Below are positions 1 to 6,000 of a stretch of DNA of 9,510 bases, in pieces. Source of the stretch: Christensenella sp. UBA941. GTDB taxonomy: Bacteria > Bacillota > Clostridia > Christensenellales > UBA941. Both the position numbers and the translations under genes were made by a program. The notes under the pieces were generated by a model. It worked only from the letters and a program-made list of their open reading frames with translations, did not search any database and had not been told where the DNA came from. Numbering within the stretch: the first letter of the stretch is position 1; each line of letters starts with the position of its first letter. The stretch is from positions 1 to 9,510 of the forward strand of contig DBDD01000129.1 of assembly GCA_002293365.1 (NCBI GenBank), given 5' to 3'.

Positions 1-1
1 G

Positions 2-133
2 GCGACGCCTCGCGCGTCCGCCTCTGGGCTTAGTAAGTCGGCAGTTATTGAGCCGTCCCCGAAAAACCCGCTTGACTTCCCAAGCCCTCCGAGGGATAGA
101 TATTACGCGCCGGTTTACTTTGGATCGGCATAA
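2..133 (+). CDS. Possible C-terminal end of an upstream ORF
   Basis: Reading frame 2 is open from the left edge to a TAA at 131-133, giving about 43 codons. The peptide is rich in Pro, Ser and Arg and ends in YYAPVYFGSA. The stop lies 9 nt before the Shine-Dalgarno sequence of the next plus-strand gene, which is the spacing expected of an operon partner. No domain is recognisable. An open frame this short at an edge can arise by chance, and part of it coincides with the inverted repeat at 85-149. Treat it as a weak candidate that needs the upstream sequence. Confidence 0.22.
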   Translation, partial: ATPRASASGLSKSAVIEPSPKNPLDFPSPPRDRYYAPVYFGSA

Positions 134-149
134 TATCTATCTAGGAGGG
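85..149 (+). promoter_or_regulatory. Inverted repeat covering the Shine-Dalgarno of the 157-504 gene
   Basis: An 11-nt arm GATAGATATTA (95-105) is perfectly complementary to TAATATCTATC (131-141). Just outside, CCCTCC (85-90) is complementary to GGAGGG (144-149), which is the Shine-Dalgarno sequence of the GTG at 157. The two helices would be separated by a 4 x 2 nt internal loop. The 25-nt loop can form a further small stem, GCCG (109-112) with CGGC (126-129). If transcribed, the fold would mask the ribosome binding site. CCCTC can also pair with the adjacent GAGGG, offering a competing local pairing. A -35-like TTGACT (72-77) has no good -10 at normal spacing, and CATAAT (129-134) looks like a -10 without a -35. 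The transcript start is therefore unknown, and the repeat could instead be a protein-binding site. Confidence 0.5.
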
Positions 150-156
150 CAATAAG

Positions 157-504
157 GTGACAAATAACGAACTGGTACGCCTGTGGGCGAACGACGAAAA
201 GCGCAGGGCGTTTCTGGCAGAATACAAAGAGTGGGGCGTGTGGCTGGACATTTCGGAGCTTGGCTTGGTCTATTTCAAATATGATCTCCCGAAAGGACAC
301 CGTATCCTCGCTATGGAGTATGAGCGCAAAGACCCATATGCGCCGAGGAGCGGCGCTCCACTTCAAATCGCCGTACTTTATTACTTATGGGAAGACGGCG
401 ACCGCTTCGTCCCGATTCCTGCCGGGGAATCCTACCTCGCAGACTGGCTGAAACACCTCAAATGGGAGCTAAAGCGCAAACTACAGGCTCAGCCCGACGC
501 CTGA
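157..504 (+). CDS. Small protein of unknown function, 115 aa
   Basis: A GTG start at 157 is chosen because AGGAGGG (143-149) lies 7 nt upstream, an excellent ribosome binding site. The frame ends at TGA 502-504. I do not recognise the family. The protein is rich in aromatic and charged residues: six Trp in 115, with a run of Tyr and Trp around YYLWEDGDRF. There is no signal peptide or membrane segment, so it is probably soluble and cytoplasmic. It begins with a predicted helical, charged stretch (ELVRLWANDEKRRAFL) and ends in a basic helical segment (DWLKHLKWELKRK), with a likely beta-rich middle. It stands alone on the plus strand, opposite in direction to the long sugar operon and the tRNA. 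Such small soluble proteins are common in prophage and other accessory regions, but nothing else here shows a phage. Its ribosome binding site is part of a long inverted repeat, so translation may be controlled by RNA folding. Confidence 0.75.
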   Translation: MTNNELVRLWANDEKRRAFLAEYKEWGVWLDISELGLVYFKYDLPKGHRILAMEYERKDPYAPRSGAPLQIAVLYYLWEDGDRFVPIPAGESYLADWLKHLKWELKRKLQAQPDA

Positions 505-531
505 CCGTTGAAACACTTGGCATTACCTAAC

Positions 532-553
532 CCCAGCCTGAAAATCGGCTGGG
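532..553 (+). terminator. Terminator-like hairpin after the 157-504 gene
   Basis: CCCAGCC (532-538) and GGCTGGG (547-553) form a perfect 7-bp GC-rich stem with an 8-nt loop, starting 27 nt after the stop codon. It is followed on the plus strand by ATTTGCCTTTT, a broken rather than continuous T tract. It is a plausible but weak Rho-independent terminator for the small plus-strand gene. The minus strand has no T run after the stem. Confidence 0.45.
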
Positions 554-718
554 ATTTGCCTTTTACACGATTTGTGATCTGGCTGGTGCATCAGGAGGAA
601 AATTGTGGAATACTCTGGTGCAATCGTGTATATGCCCTGCGCGCTGCCGTAGCGAAACTCGCCGCTCTCGCCCTGAAAAACCGCCCGCTCCTGCCCCTCG
701 TTAAATCCCAAGACGCAA

Positions 719-743
719 AAATACCCCTATAACTAGGGGTATT
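719..743 (-). terminator. Intrinsic terminator of tRNA-Ser
   Basis: On the minus strand, AATACCCCTA and TAGGGGTATT pair in a 10-bp stem (720-729 with 734-743) around a 4-nt loop, followed directly by TTTTT then GCG. It lies about 40 nt beyond the encoded CCA of the tRNA gene. This is a classical Rho-independent terminator and shows that the tRNA is transcribed separately from anything downstream. Confidence 0.8.
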
Positions 744-782
744 CCTGCCCTCTGAAATTGTATCAAAGGTGACGTCTTCTTC

Positions 783-874
783 TGGCGGAGAGAGAGAGAT
801 TCGAACTCTCGGTGGGGTATTAGCCCACACACGATTTCCAGTCGTGCGCCTTAGACCAACTCAGCCATCTCTCC
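783..874 (-). tRNA. tRNA-Ser (anticodon GGA), CCA encoded
   Basis: Read on the minus strand from 874, the gene folds into a complete class II tRNA. The acceptor arm is GGAGAGA with TCTCTCC. The short D stem has the sequence AGTTGGTCTAA in its loop. The anticodon stem is CACGA/TCGTG with loop CTGGAAA (anticodon GGA, complementary to 837-839). A long variable arm is built on GTGGG...CCCAC, and the T arm is GAGAG-TTCGAAT-CTCTC. The long variable arm and the discriminator G (786) are serine identity features. The 3' CCA is encoded at 783-785. It reads codons UCC and UCU. The gene has its own promoter and terminator and appears to be monocistronic. Confidence 0.97.
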
Positions 875-902
875 AAAAGGCCGGTTCTTTCTACCGTCGG
901 AT

Positions 903-931
903 ATTCTACCATGTTATGTACATAAACGCAA
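903..931 (-). promoter_or_regulatory. Sigma-70/SigA-type promoter of tRNA-Ser
   Basis: On the minus strand the -35 box TTGCGT (931-926) and the -10 box TAGAAT (908-903) are separated by exactly 17 nt. The -10 is preceded by TGG, so it partly resembles an extended -10. Transcription would begin near 896, about 20 nt before the mature tRNA 5' end at 874, leaving a short leader for RNase P. The palindrome at 946-974 begins only 14 nt upstream of the -35 box. Confidence 0.7.
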
Positions 932-945
932 CATCGATTTTGTTG

Positions 946-974
946 GCGTTCGCCCGGCTGCGCCGGGCGAACGC
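946..974. repeat. Perfect palindrome, 13-bp arms
   Basis: GCGTTCGCCCGGC (946-958) and GCCGGGCGAACGC (962-974) are exact reverse complements around a 3-nt loop, TGC. The very stable GC-rich hairpin lies between the tRNA promoter and the end of the sugar operon. On the minus strand it is followed by CAACAAAATC and on the plus strand by TTTAGG, so neither side has a good U tract. It may be a REP-like intergenic palindrome or a hairpin that protects the 3' end of the operon mRNA. Confidence 0.7.
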
Positions 975-991
975 TTTAGGCGAACGCTTTA
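966..991. repeat. 13-nt exact tandem duplication
   Basis: GGCGAACGCTTTA occurs at 966-978 and again immediately at 979-991. The first copy contains part of the right arm of the palindrome at 946-974, so the second copy offers an alternative partner for the left arm (GCGTTCGCC with GGCGAACGC). The duplication looks like replication slippage or a building block of an intergenic repeat element. Confidence 0.8.
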
Positions 992-992
992 A

Positions 993-1026
993 GGGATTCA
1001 CAAGGTGCTTGCCCCTTGTGAATCTC
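993..1026 (-). terminator. Hairpin at the 3' end of the sugar operon, possible terminator
   Basis: GATTCACAAGG (995-1005) and CCTTGTGAATC (1014-1024) form an 11-bp perfect stem, extended by a G-T and a G-C pair to 993-1026, with an 8-nt loop. It begins about 30 nt after the stop codon of the last operon gene. On the minus strand it is followed by CTTAAAG rather than a run of U. It could be a weak terminator or a barrier to 3' exonucleases; the position supports a role at the operon end. Confidence 0.5.
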
Positions 1027-1057
1027 CGCTGTAACGCCGCCTCTACATAGTATTGGT

Positions 1058-1942
1058 TCAAGAAAGCATACTATTCTCCCCTACCAGCTCCGACATGGTC
1101 TTGCACGGGTAGCTGAAATCCAGCGCCTCGCCAGGCTTTTGCGCTTTTAGCGCCTCATGGCAGAGGTCGAGCGCGCCGTCGAGAATAAAGCCGGGTACGT
1201 TCAGCGCGTTACACAGCTTTTTCATATACGCTAGATCCTTCGTACCTAGCGAAAGCGCGAAATCCAGCGGATACTCGCCGGCAACATATTTCTTTGAATA
1301 GAAATGGAACATCCAATTGGACAGCGGCTCGCAGTTTAGTATGCCGTAAAGCTGTTCACGGGGCATACCCAGCTTTTCCATGACGGGATATACCTGCGCG
1401 AATATCAGCGCTTCGCTTAGTGCGCAAAAGTTAATTGCCAGCTTCGACAGATGACCATTACCGATCTCGCCGACATACTTATACGAACGGCAATAGCACT
1501 CGAACAGCGGGCCCAAGCGGTCAAATTCCTCCTTGTCTCCGCCCACAACGATATCCAGCGCCCCGGCCTCGGCCTCGGCGGGGCTGCCCAAAAGCGGAGC
1601 GTCGACGAGCGCGCCGCCCGCCGCCTTTATTTTCTTATACAGCTCCCTGGTGGACAGCGGATAGCTTGTGGACGTGTCGATGAAGGTTTTGCCCTCCACG
1701 CCCGCCGCAAAGAATTTTTCCATCACGCCTTCAACAATATCGGAGTTCGGCAGCGATAAGAAGATGTAATCGCTGTTTTGCAGTACTTCCCTTTCGTCGG
1801 CGGCGAGCTTAGCTTTTGCTTGGAAACCAGTCATCGCCTCGCGGCTGATATCAAAAACGGTTAGGGCGTGGCCCTTAGCGATAAAATTGCCCGCGATGCC
1901 CTTGCCGATATTGCCAAGCCCGATAAACCCTATTTTCGCCAT
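1058..1942 (-). CDS. Beta-hydroxyacid dehydrogenase family oxidoreductase (3-hydroxyisobutyrate/tartronate-semialdehyde type)
   Basis: This 294-aa cytoplasmic enzyme has the full layout of the beta-hydroxyacid dehydrogenase family. The N-terminal Rossmann motif GLGNIG is at residues 8-13. An Asp (D31) at the end of the second strand favours NAD over NADP. The substrate-binding loop is DAPLLGSPAEAEAGAL (114-129), the catalytic Lys is K167 in GHLSKLAIN with N171, and the helical C-terminal part carries the conserved KDL (235-237). Family members oxidise or reduce a hydroxyl next to or one carbon from a carboxylate. The usual SGG of the substrate loop is LGS here, so the substrate may differ from GarR or MmsB. 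It is the last gene of the operon, 23 nt after the kinase. Its start is supported by AGGA, although the spacing is rather long, about 10 nt. The general class is secure; the substrate is unknown. Confidence 0.85.
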   Translation of the reverse strand: MAKIGFIGLGNIGKGIAGNFIAKGHALTVFDISREAMTGFQAKAKLAADEREVLQNSDYIFLSLPNSDIVEGVMEKFFAAGVEGKTFIDTSTSYPLSTRELYKKIKAAGGALVDAPLLGSPAEAEAGALDIVVGGDKEEFDRLGPLFECYCRSYKYVGEIGNGHLSKLAINFCALSEALIFAQVYPVMEKLGMPREQLYGILNCEPLSNWMFHFYSKKYVAGEYPLDFALSLGTKDLAYMKKLCNALNVPGFILDGALDLCHEALKAQKPGEALDFSYPCKTMSELVGENSMLS

Positions 1943-1965
1943 GCTGTCATTTTCCTTTCATGAGC

Positions 1966-3471
1966 TTACAGCTCGATATCCTTCAGCGCTCCGTAGCAGC
2001 GGTTAAACCGCTCCTTCGCTTTCGCGTAGGCGGCGAACGCCGCTTCGCGCGGCTCGACGATTCTCTCAATTTCGAGAAAATCGTCTATCACGCTGAAATC
2101 CTTGAACAGCCCGACGCCCACGCCGCCCGTCACGGCCGCGCCGATCGACGTAGCCTCCTCCAAAAGGCTTGGAACCTTCATGACGCTTTGATAGATATCG
2201 GCCATCATTTGCCGCCATACTCCGCCTTTCGCGCCGCCGCCGATCAGGACTATTTCACCGATCGAAACCTGCTCGCGCAGCGCGTCCAGTATGAGGCTCA
2301 TATTAAGCGTGATTCCTTCGAGTACGGCCCTATAGATGTCCTCAGTCCTGTTTTCCATCTTCAAGCCCAGAAACGCGCCTTGAATATTTGCGTCCCAGCG
2401 CGGCGCGCGCTCTCCGAGAAGATACGGCAGGAACGTAACGCCGTTCGCTCCGGGCGGGCTTTGCTCGATTTTTTCGTTTATTATGTCATAGGCGCTGCGG
2501 CCTGCTTCTTTCGCTATTGAGGCCTCGTAGCCACACAGATTGTCCTTAAACCATTGATACGCGCCGCCCGCCGTCTGCATCGTCCCATTCGGCGAATACA
2601 AACCGGGTACGATGTGCGCCCAGGTTACCGTGCGCATTTGCTCGTCAGGTACGTGCTTCTCCGACGTCGTCGCGATCCACGCCGAGGAGCCGACGTAGCT
2701 GTATGTACGCCCAGGCTTATACGAACCCGCGCCGATATTGGCGCAAAGCCCGTCGCCGCCGCCCATGACCACCGGCGTCCCCGCGCAAAGGCCCGTTTGC
2801 CTGGCGGCTTCTTCCGTAACGCCTCCGGCGATAAACGTCGACGCCTTCAACTCGGGCAGCTTATCGCCGTCGATGCCCGCGGCTTCCACTATGCGCTCCG
2901 ACCATTTCATTTCGTTGATGTCCAGGCACGCGTTGCTTGAGCCGTCCGTATAATCCGTATACATCTTGCCCGTGAGCTTGAATACGATATAATCCTTCGC
3001 GTTTAAAGCTTTATATGTGTTGGCGTATATCTCCGGCTCGTTATCCCGAATCCACATCAGCTTTTGCAGCCCGTAAGAGGCTCTGTTCCGATGCCCGGTG
3101 ATCGCGAAGAATTCCTTAAGCGGGATTTTGCGCTCCAAAGCGCTTACTTGCTTTTCCGCCCGCTGATCCGCCCATATTATCGACTTTCTTAGGGGATTCC
3201 CTTGCTTATCCACGCACAGACAGCCCATCATCTGCCCGCTGAAGCTTACGCAGGCGACGTCCCCGGCGCTCACGCCGCTCTTTTCCAAAAGCGCTTTCGT
3301 GGTTCCGCATATCGCCTTCCACCAGACGCCGCTGTCCTGCTCCGCCCAATTCGTATTGAAATAATCTGTCGCGTAATTTTCAACGCAGCTGCCCGCCAGC
3401 TTTCCATCCTGCGAAAGGAGCGTGGCTTTATCGCCCGAGGTGCCAAGATCGTGCGCCAATATGTATTTCAT
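1966..3471 (-). CDS. FGGY-family carbohydrate kinase, xylulokinase-like
   Basis: This 501-aa cytoplasmic kinase transfers phosphate from ATP to a sugar, most likely a ketose or sugar alcohol. It shows the family order: the phosphate-binding loop DLGTSGDK (8-15) near the N terminus, the SGQM loop (78-81), IIWADQR (98-104), the catalytic Asp D240 in MGGGDG, and the C-terminal nucleotide-binding segments GTMQTAGG (296-303) and GGGAKGG (411-417), followed by TSIGAA. Length matches xylulokinases (about 490-510). Xylulokinases usually have SGQMHG; here it is SGQMMG, so the residue that would contact the sugar is Met82. This argues against a simple xylB label. An in-frame ATG lies 12 nt further upstream (3483), but I chose 3471 because GGAGG stands 5 nt before it and the family N terminus begins at MKYILAHD. 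It lies between the two dehydrogenases in the operon. Confidence 0.88.
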   Translation of the reverse strand: MKYILAHDLGTSGDKATLLSQDGKLAGSCVENYATDYFNTNWAEQDSGVWWKAICGTTKALLEKSGVSAGDVACVSFSGQMMGCLCVDKQGNPLRKSIIWADQRAEKQVSALERKIPLKEFFAITGHRNRASYGLQKLMWIRDNEPEIYANTYKALNAKDYIVFKLTGKMYTDYTDGSSNACLDINEMKWSERIVEAAGIDGDKLPELKASTFIAGGVTEEAARQTGLCAGTPVVMGGGDGLCANIGAGSYKPGRTYSYVGSSAWIATTSEKHVPDEQMRTVTWAHIVPGLYSPNGTMQTAGGAYQWFKDNLCGYEASIAKEAGRSAYDIINEKIEQSPPGANGVTFLPYLLGERAPRWDANIQGAFLGLKMENRTEDIYRAVLEGITLNMSLILDALREQVSIGEIVLIGGGAKGGVWRQMMADIYQSVMKVPSLLEEATSIGAAVTGGVGVGLFKDFSVIDDFLEIERIVEPREAAFAAYAKAKERFNRCYGALKDIEL

Positions 3472-3476
3472 GCCGG

Positions 3477-3481
3477 CCTCC
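3477..3481 (-). promoter_or_regulatory. Ribosome binding site deciding the kinase start
   Basis: GGAGG on the minus strand lies 5 nt before ATG 3471. It overlaps the alternative ATG at 3483, which has no purine-rich site in front of it. This makes 3471 the likely start. Confidence 0.75.
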
Positions 3482-3526
3482 ATTCTACGGCAGGAGAATC
3501 CCCGCCGTTTCGTATACAGCGGTTAC

Positions 3527-4627
3527 TTATATCCGCTCAAAAATGGGTTTAATCGTATTGTTTTTGCGCTTATGCAGCATATTATCGAGCGCCTTTTCGT
3601 AATCGGAGGGCGCGAAGCTGCCGGTTAGGAGCTCCTTATGCTTCACCTTGCCGCTTGTAATCAGCGAAAGAGCGGCGGCGAATTCACTTACGCCCTTAAA
3701 TAGCGCGTAGCTGTTGGATGGCAGCAACGCAATCTCCTTAAAAAGCATAGTCTGGATATCCAGCTCGGCGAATTGCGTCGCACAGCCGATCATGACGATT
3801 TTGCCGCCGATTGAGCAAAGCTCTATAGCTTGCGCGAGGGTGTCCGCGCTGCCTCCTACGCACTCGTAAACTTGATCCGCGCCGCGCCCGCCGGTAAAAT
3901 CCGCGACGGCCAACGCTACGTTCTGATCCGTAAGCACAGCGCGCGCCGCGCCCAATTGCCGCGCCTTTTCCGCCTGAAACGCGTGACGCGCGACGACTAG
4001 CACCTCCGAAACGCCCCGGGCATTTAAAACCTGGAGCATGTCCAGTCCTATTACGCCCGCGCCCAAAACGACGGCCTTCATGCCGATTTGCGGATCGCCG
4101 ATATTCGCGGCGTGTACGTCGACGGCCAAGACGTCCGTTATCGCAGCCTCCGCGAAGCTTAGGCTGTCCGGAATCTTGAACACATGGGAGCGATGCGCGC
4201 AGGAGAACTCGCCGTATCCGCCCGGCATCATGTCCTTATTGGGCATGCCGAGCACGTTCAGCCCGCTCTCGCAAAGCTGAAACAGGCCTGCGCGGCATTT
4301 CATGCAGCTCTCACCGAAATCGATACAGCCGTGCAGCGGCTCAATTGCGACGCGGTCGCCGAGCTTCAAGTCCGTAACGGCGCTGCCGAGCGCCGTTACG
4401 ACGCCGGCTATCTCGTGGCCAATTACGGCAGGAAAGTTCTTATCCGGCATGAGATGCCGCGTCCGGCCCAAAATGGCGTGCATGTCCGAGCCGCAAATAC
4501 CGCACGCGCGATTATAAATCTGTACCCAGTTGTCTTCTGGAAGAGTGGGCTTATCAAACGCGCCGTAGCTAAGCCCGCCTGGGTATGGGGTTCCGTCCCA
4601 GATAATAGCGTTCATCCGTTCCGTCAT
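3527..4627 (-). CDS. Zinc-dependent medium-chain dehydrogenase (polyol/threonine dehydrogenase-like)
   Basis: This 366-aa NAD(P)-dependent oxidoreductase interconverts an alcohol and a ketone or aldehyde, probably on a sugar alcohol or sugar derivative. The catalytic zinc ligands are C45 in GICGSD, H71 and E72 in GHE, and probably D165 (ITDVLAVDVHA, where many polyol dehydrogenases have EPLA). The Rossmann motif GAGVIG spans residues 189-194. A structural zinc site is suggested by C101, C108, C111 and C119, but the first gap is six residues instead of the usual two. The C-terminal segment (FAPSDYEKALDNM) is typical of the sorbitol/threonine dehydrogenase group. A GTG start at 4639 is possible, but ATG 4627 is preferred because GGGGA (4633-4637) precedes it by 5 nt; ATG 4615 is another option. 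It lies 27 nt after the isomerase-like gene and 55 nt before the kinase. An oxidation yielding a ketose for the kinase is a reasonable inference. Confidence 0.85.
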   Translation of the reverse strand: MTERMNAIIWDGTPYPGGLSYGAFDKPTLPEDNWVQIYNRACGICGSDMHAILGRTRHLMPDKNFPAVIGHEIAGVVTALGSAVTDLKLGDRVAIEPLHGCIDFGESCMKCRAGLFQLCESGLNVLGMPNKDMMPGGYGEFSCAHRSHVFKIPDSLSFAEAAITDVLAVDVHAANIGDPQIGMKAVVLGAGVIGLDMLQVLNARGVSEVLVVARHAFQAEKARQLGAARAVLTDQNVALAVADFTGGRGADQVYECVGGSADTLAQAIELCSIGGKIVMIGCATQFAELDIQTMLFKEIALLPSNSYALFKGVSEFAAALSLITSGKVKHKELLTGSFAPSDYEKALDNMLHKRKNNTIKPIFERI

Positions 4628-4654
4628 AGCCGTCCCCACTTATAAAATGCGTTA

Positions 4655-5986
4655 TTAAATGACCACAGAATCGATTTGCGGATATAGGGCGCAAAACTCC
4701 GTCAGCTTCGATTGCAGCTCGCCGTAGCCCCACACGCAATGATTGGACAGCAAATTGTGGTAAAACGCTTTTGGGTCGCCTGCGATATGCATGAAGCCTT
4801 GCGGCCATGTGCGCACCGCGACGATCTCATCCATGGGCTTCTCAAACGCTGCCCCGGAGGCTATAAGCATCTGATAACGCCCCTTTTGCCTGCCGAGGTA
4901 TCCGAACGTTATAGGGCCTTCCTTCATGCAAAAGACGGGATTGACGCCCAAACCCGCGCCCATATATTCGTACTGCGGAACCCAATTCACGTCTTCGCCG
5001 CGCTTTGCCATGCCCGTGGGCATAGCGCCGCAATTTATCACGCGCGCCTCGCGGCTCTTGTAGTCCACCGTACTGATATCACCGAAAAACGCCGGCTCCC
5101 CGGAAAGCTGCTTTAGGATATACATCGACAGCGTCGCGTTTATATCGCTTTGGCAGGATACGACGCGCCCAAAATCGTTCGCGAGCGTAACCGCCATGCA
5201 ACATGAAGTATACGTATTGATAAAATCGCCTAAACACTTGATTGAAGCCATATCCAGACGGTATTCGTCTATCACCTCTTCGAGAGCCAAATATACCTTC
5301 ATCGATTTTATTATCAGCTCTTCAGGCGCGTCGAACGCTCCATAGCCGCCCTTTATATCGTTAAAGCGCGCAAGCGCCTCGGCGTCTCTAATGGCGCGCG
5401 CTTTTTCGAGCACGACCATCTGATCGATATGTTCGACCTCCGCGCCAAAAATGCCTTTGATCTGATTGGGATCCGCCGCCGTTGTATAGGCGCTGATAGC
5501 GCGGCCTCCGATTAGGCCAAACCGCGCGGCCTTCAAGCGCGAACGCGCCATGCAAGCCGTAGCATAATCCGCCAATTCCATAAGTGTCTCTTCGTCGTCC
5601 GGCATGCCATAGAGCAGCTTATGCGCGATATCCATTTCGCACAGCGCCCCGTGTGCGACGTTCGCGCCGACCGACGAGAACGATACGGGCTCCGGCACGC
5701 CCCATATGGCCGCCGGCAAGCCGCTTTGCTGAATCGCGCCGACGATGCCGTCCGCGAATATCCATGTACCGACGAGATAGACGACGGCGTCCGCGTCCAT
5801 GTCGCGTAGCCGCTTTGCAGCAGCGATAACGTCCGCCGAATCCATCAGGACGCCTGAGCTGTTCAGTATCTCTATATCGCGCCTGAGAATCCCGGCGCGC
5901 GCTTTTTTCTCGAATTCTTCCGCGTAGTCTACGCGCTCGCCCTCCAGGCTTACGCAAAGCAGCCCTATTCTCGCTTTTTCCGCCAT
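4655..5986 (-). CDS. L-fucose/L-arabinose isomerase superfamily protein
   Basis: This 443-aa cytoplasmic protein resembles the FucI/AraA aldose-ketose isomerase superfamily. The N-terminal part has the nucleotide-fold segments RIGLLCVSL (6-14) and DADAVVYLVGTW (64-75). The C-terminal part has the active-site block CQSDINATLSMYILKQLSG (278-296) leading to FFGD (300-303), and H416 in SNHCVWGYGE. Aligned by eye with E. coli FucI, D303 falls 24 residues after Q279, the same spacing as the metal ligands Glu337 and Asp361, and H416 is a candidate for the third ligand. The first ligand is therefore Gln instead of Glu. The protein is much shorter than FucI (591 aa) and somewhat shorter than AraA (about 500), as in many uncharacterised members. 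GGGGGAG lies 6 nt before the ATG, 14 nt after the permease gene. It may isomerise an imported aldose or have a changed reaction; the substrate is unknown. Confidence 0.8.
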   Translation of the reverse strand: MAEKARIGLLCVSLEGERVDYAEEFEKKARAGILRRDIEILNSSGVLMDSADVIAAAKRLRDMDADAVVYLVGTWIFADGIVGAIQQSGLPAAIWGVPEPVSFSSVGANVAHGALCEMDIAHKLLYGMPDDEETLMELADYATACMARSRLKAARFGLIGGRAISAYTTAADPNQIKGIFGAEVEHIDQMVVLEKARAIRDAEALARFNDIKGGYGAFDAPEELIIKSMKVYLALEEVIDEYRLDMASIKCLGDFINTYTSCCMAVTLANDFGRVVSCQSDINATLSMYILKQLSGEPAFFGDISTVDYKSREARVINCGAMPTGMAKRGEDVNWVPQYEYMGAGLGVNPVFCMKEGPITFGYLGRQKGRYQMLIASGAAFEKPMDEIVAVRTWPQGFMHIAGDPKAFYHNLLSNHCVWGYGELQSKLTEFCALYPQIDSVVI

Positions 5987-6000
5987 TTCGAACTCCCCCG

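Larger units (their letters stand above)
505..782. other. Intergenic stretch between small gene and tRNA-Ser
   Basis: Apart from the hairpin at 532-553 and the tRNA terminator at 719-743, I see no confident gene. Two overlapping frames are open: a plus frame from TTG 508 to 732 and a minus frame from TTG 711 to 523. Neither has an ATG or a good ribosome binding site. The minus frame has codons resembling the real genes of the window (GGC GAG AGC, TAC GGC AGC GCG CAG) and could be a remnant of a coding region, but I do not recognise its product. Confidence 0.4.

Noticed and set aside
786..800. GA-dinucleotide microsatellite
   Set aside because: The GAGAGA run is simply the complement of the tRNA acceptor and T-stem 3' strand.
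591..830. 79-codon minus-strand open frame overlapping the tRNA 3' half and its terminator
   Set aside because: It begins inside the tRNA gene and crosses the terminator hairpin, so it is not credible as a gene.
1..874. Integrative element inserted at the 3' end of tRNA-Ser
   Set aside because: No integrase gene is present, and I found no second copy of the tRNA 3' end as an attachment repeat in the window. The lone unknown gene is not enough.
769..1050. 93-codon plus-strand open frame across the tRNA
   Set aside because: It runs through the antisense strand of the tRNA-Ser gene and both palindromes; the peptide is a known kind of artefact over tRNA-Ser genes.
1960..2520. 186-codon plus-strand open frame opposite the kinase gene
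   Set aside because: It lies entirely antisense to a well-supported FGGY kinase, has no recognisable domain, and is explained by the codon pattern of the real gene.
4184..4645. 153-codon plus-strand open frame opposite the dehydrogenase gene
   Set aside because: It is antisense to conserved zinc-dehydrogenase motifs, and its low-complexity composition is typical of a shadow frame.
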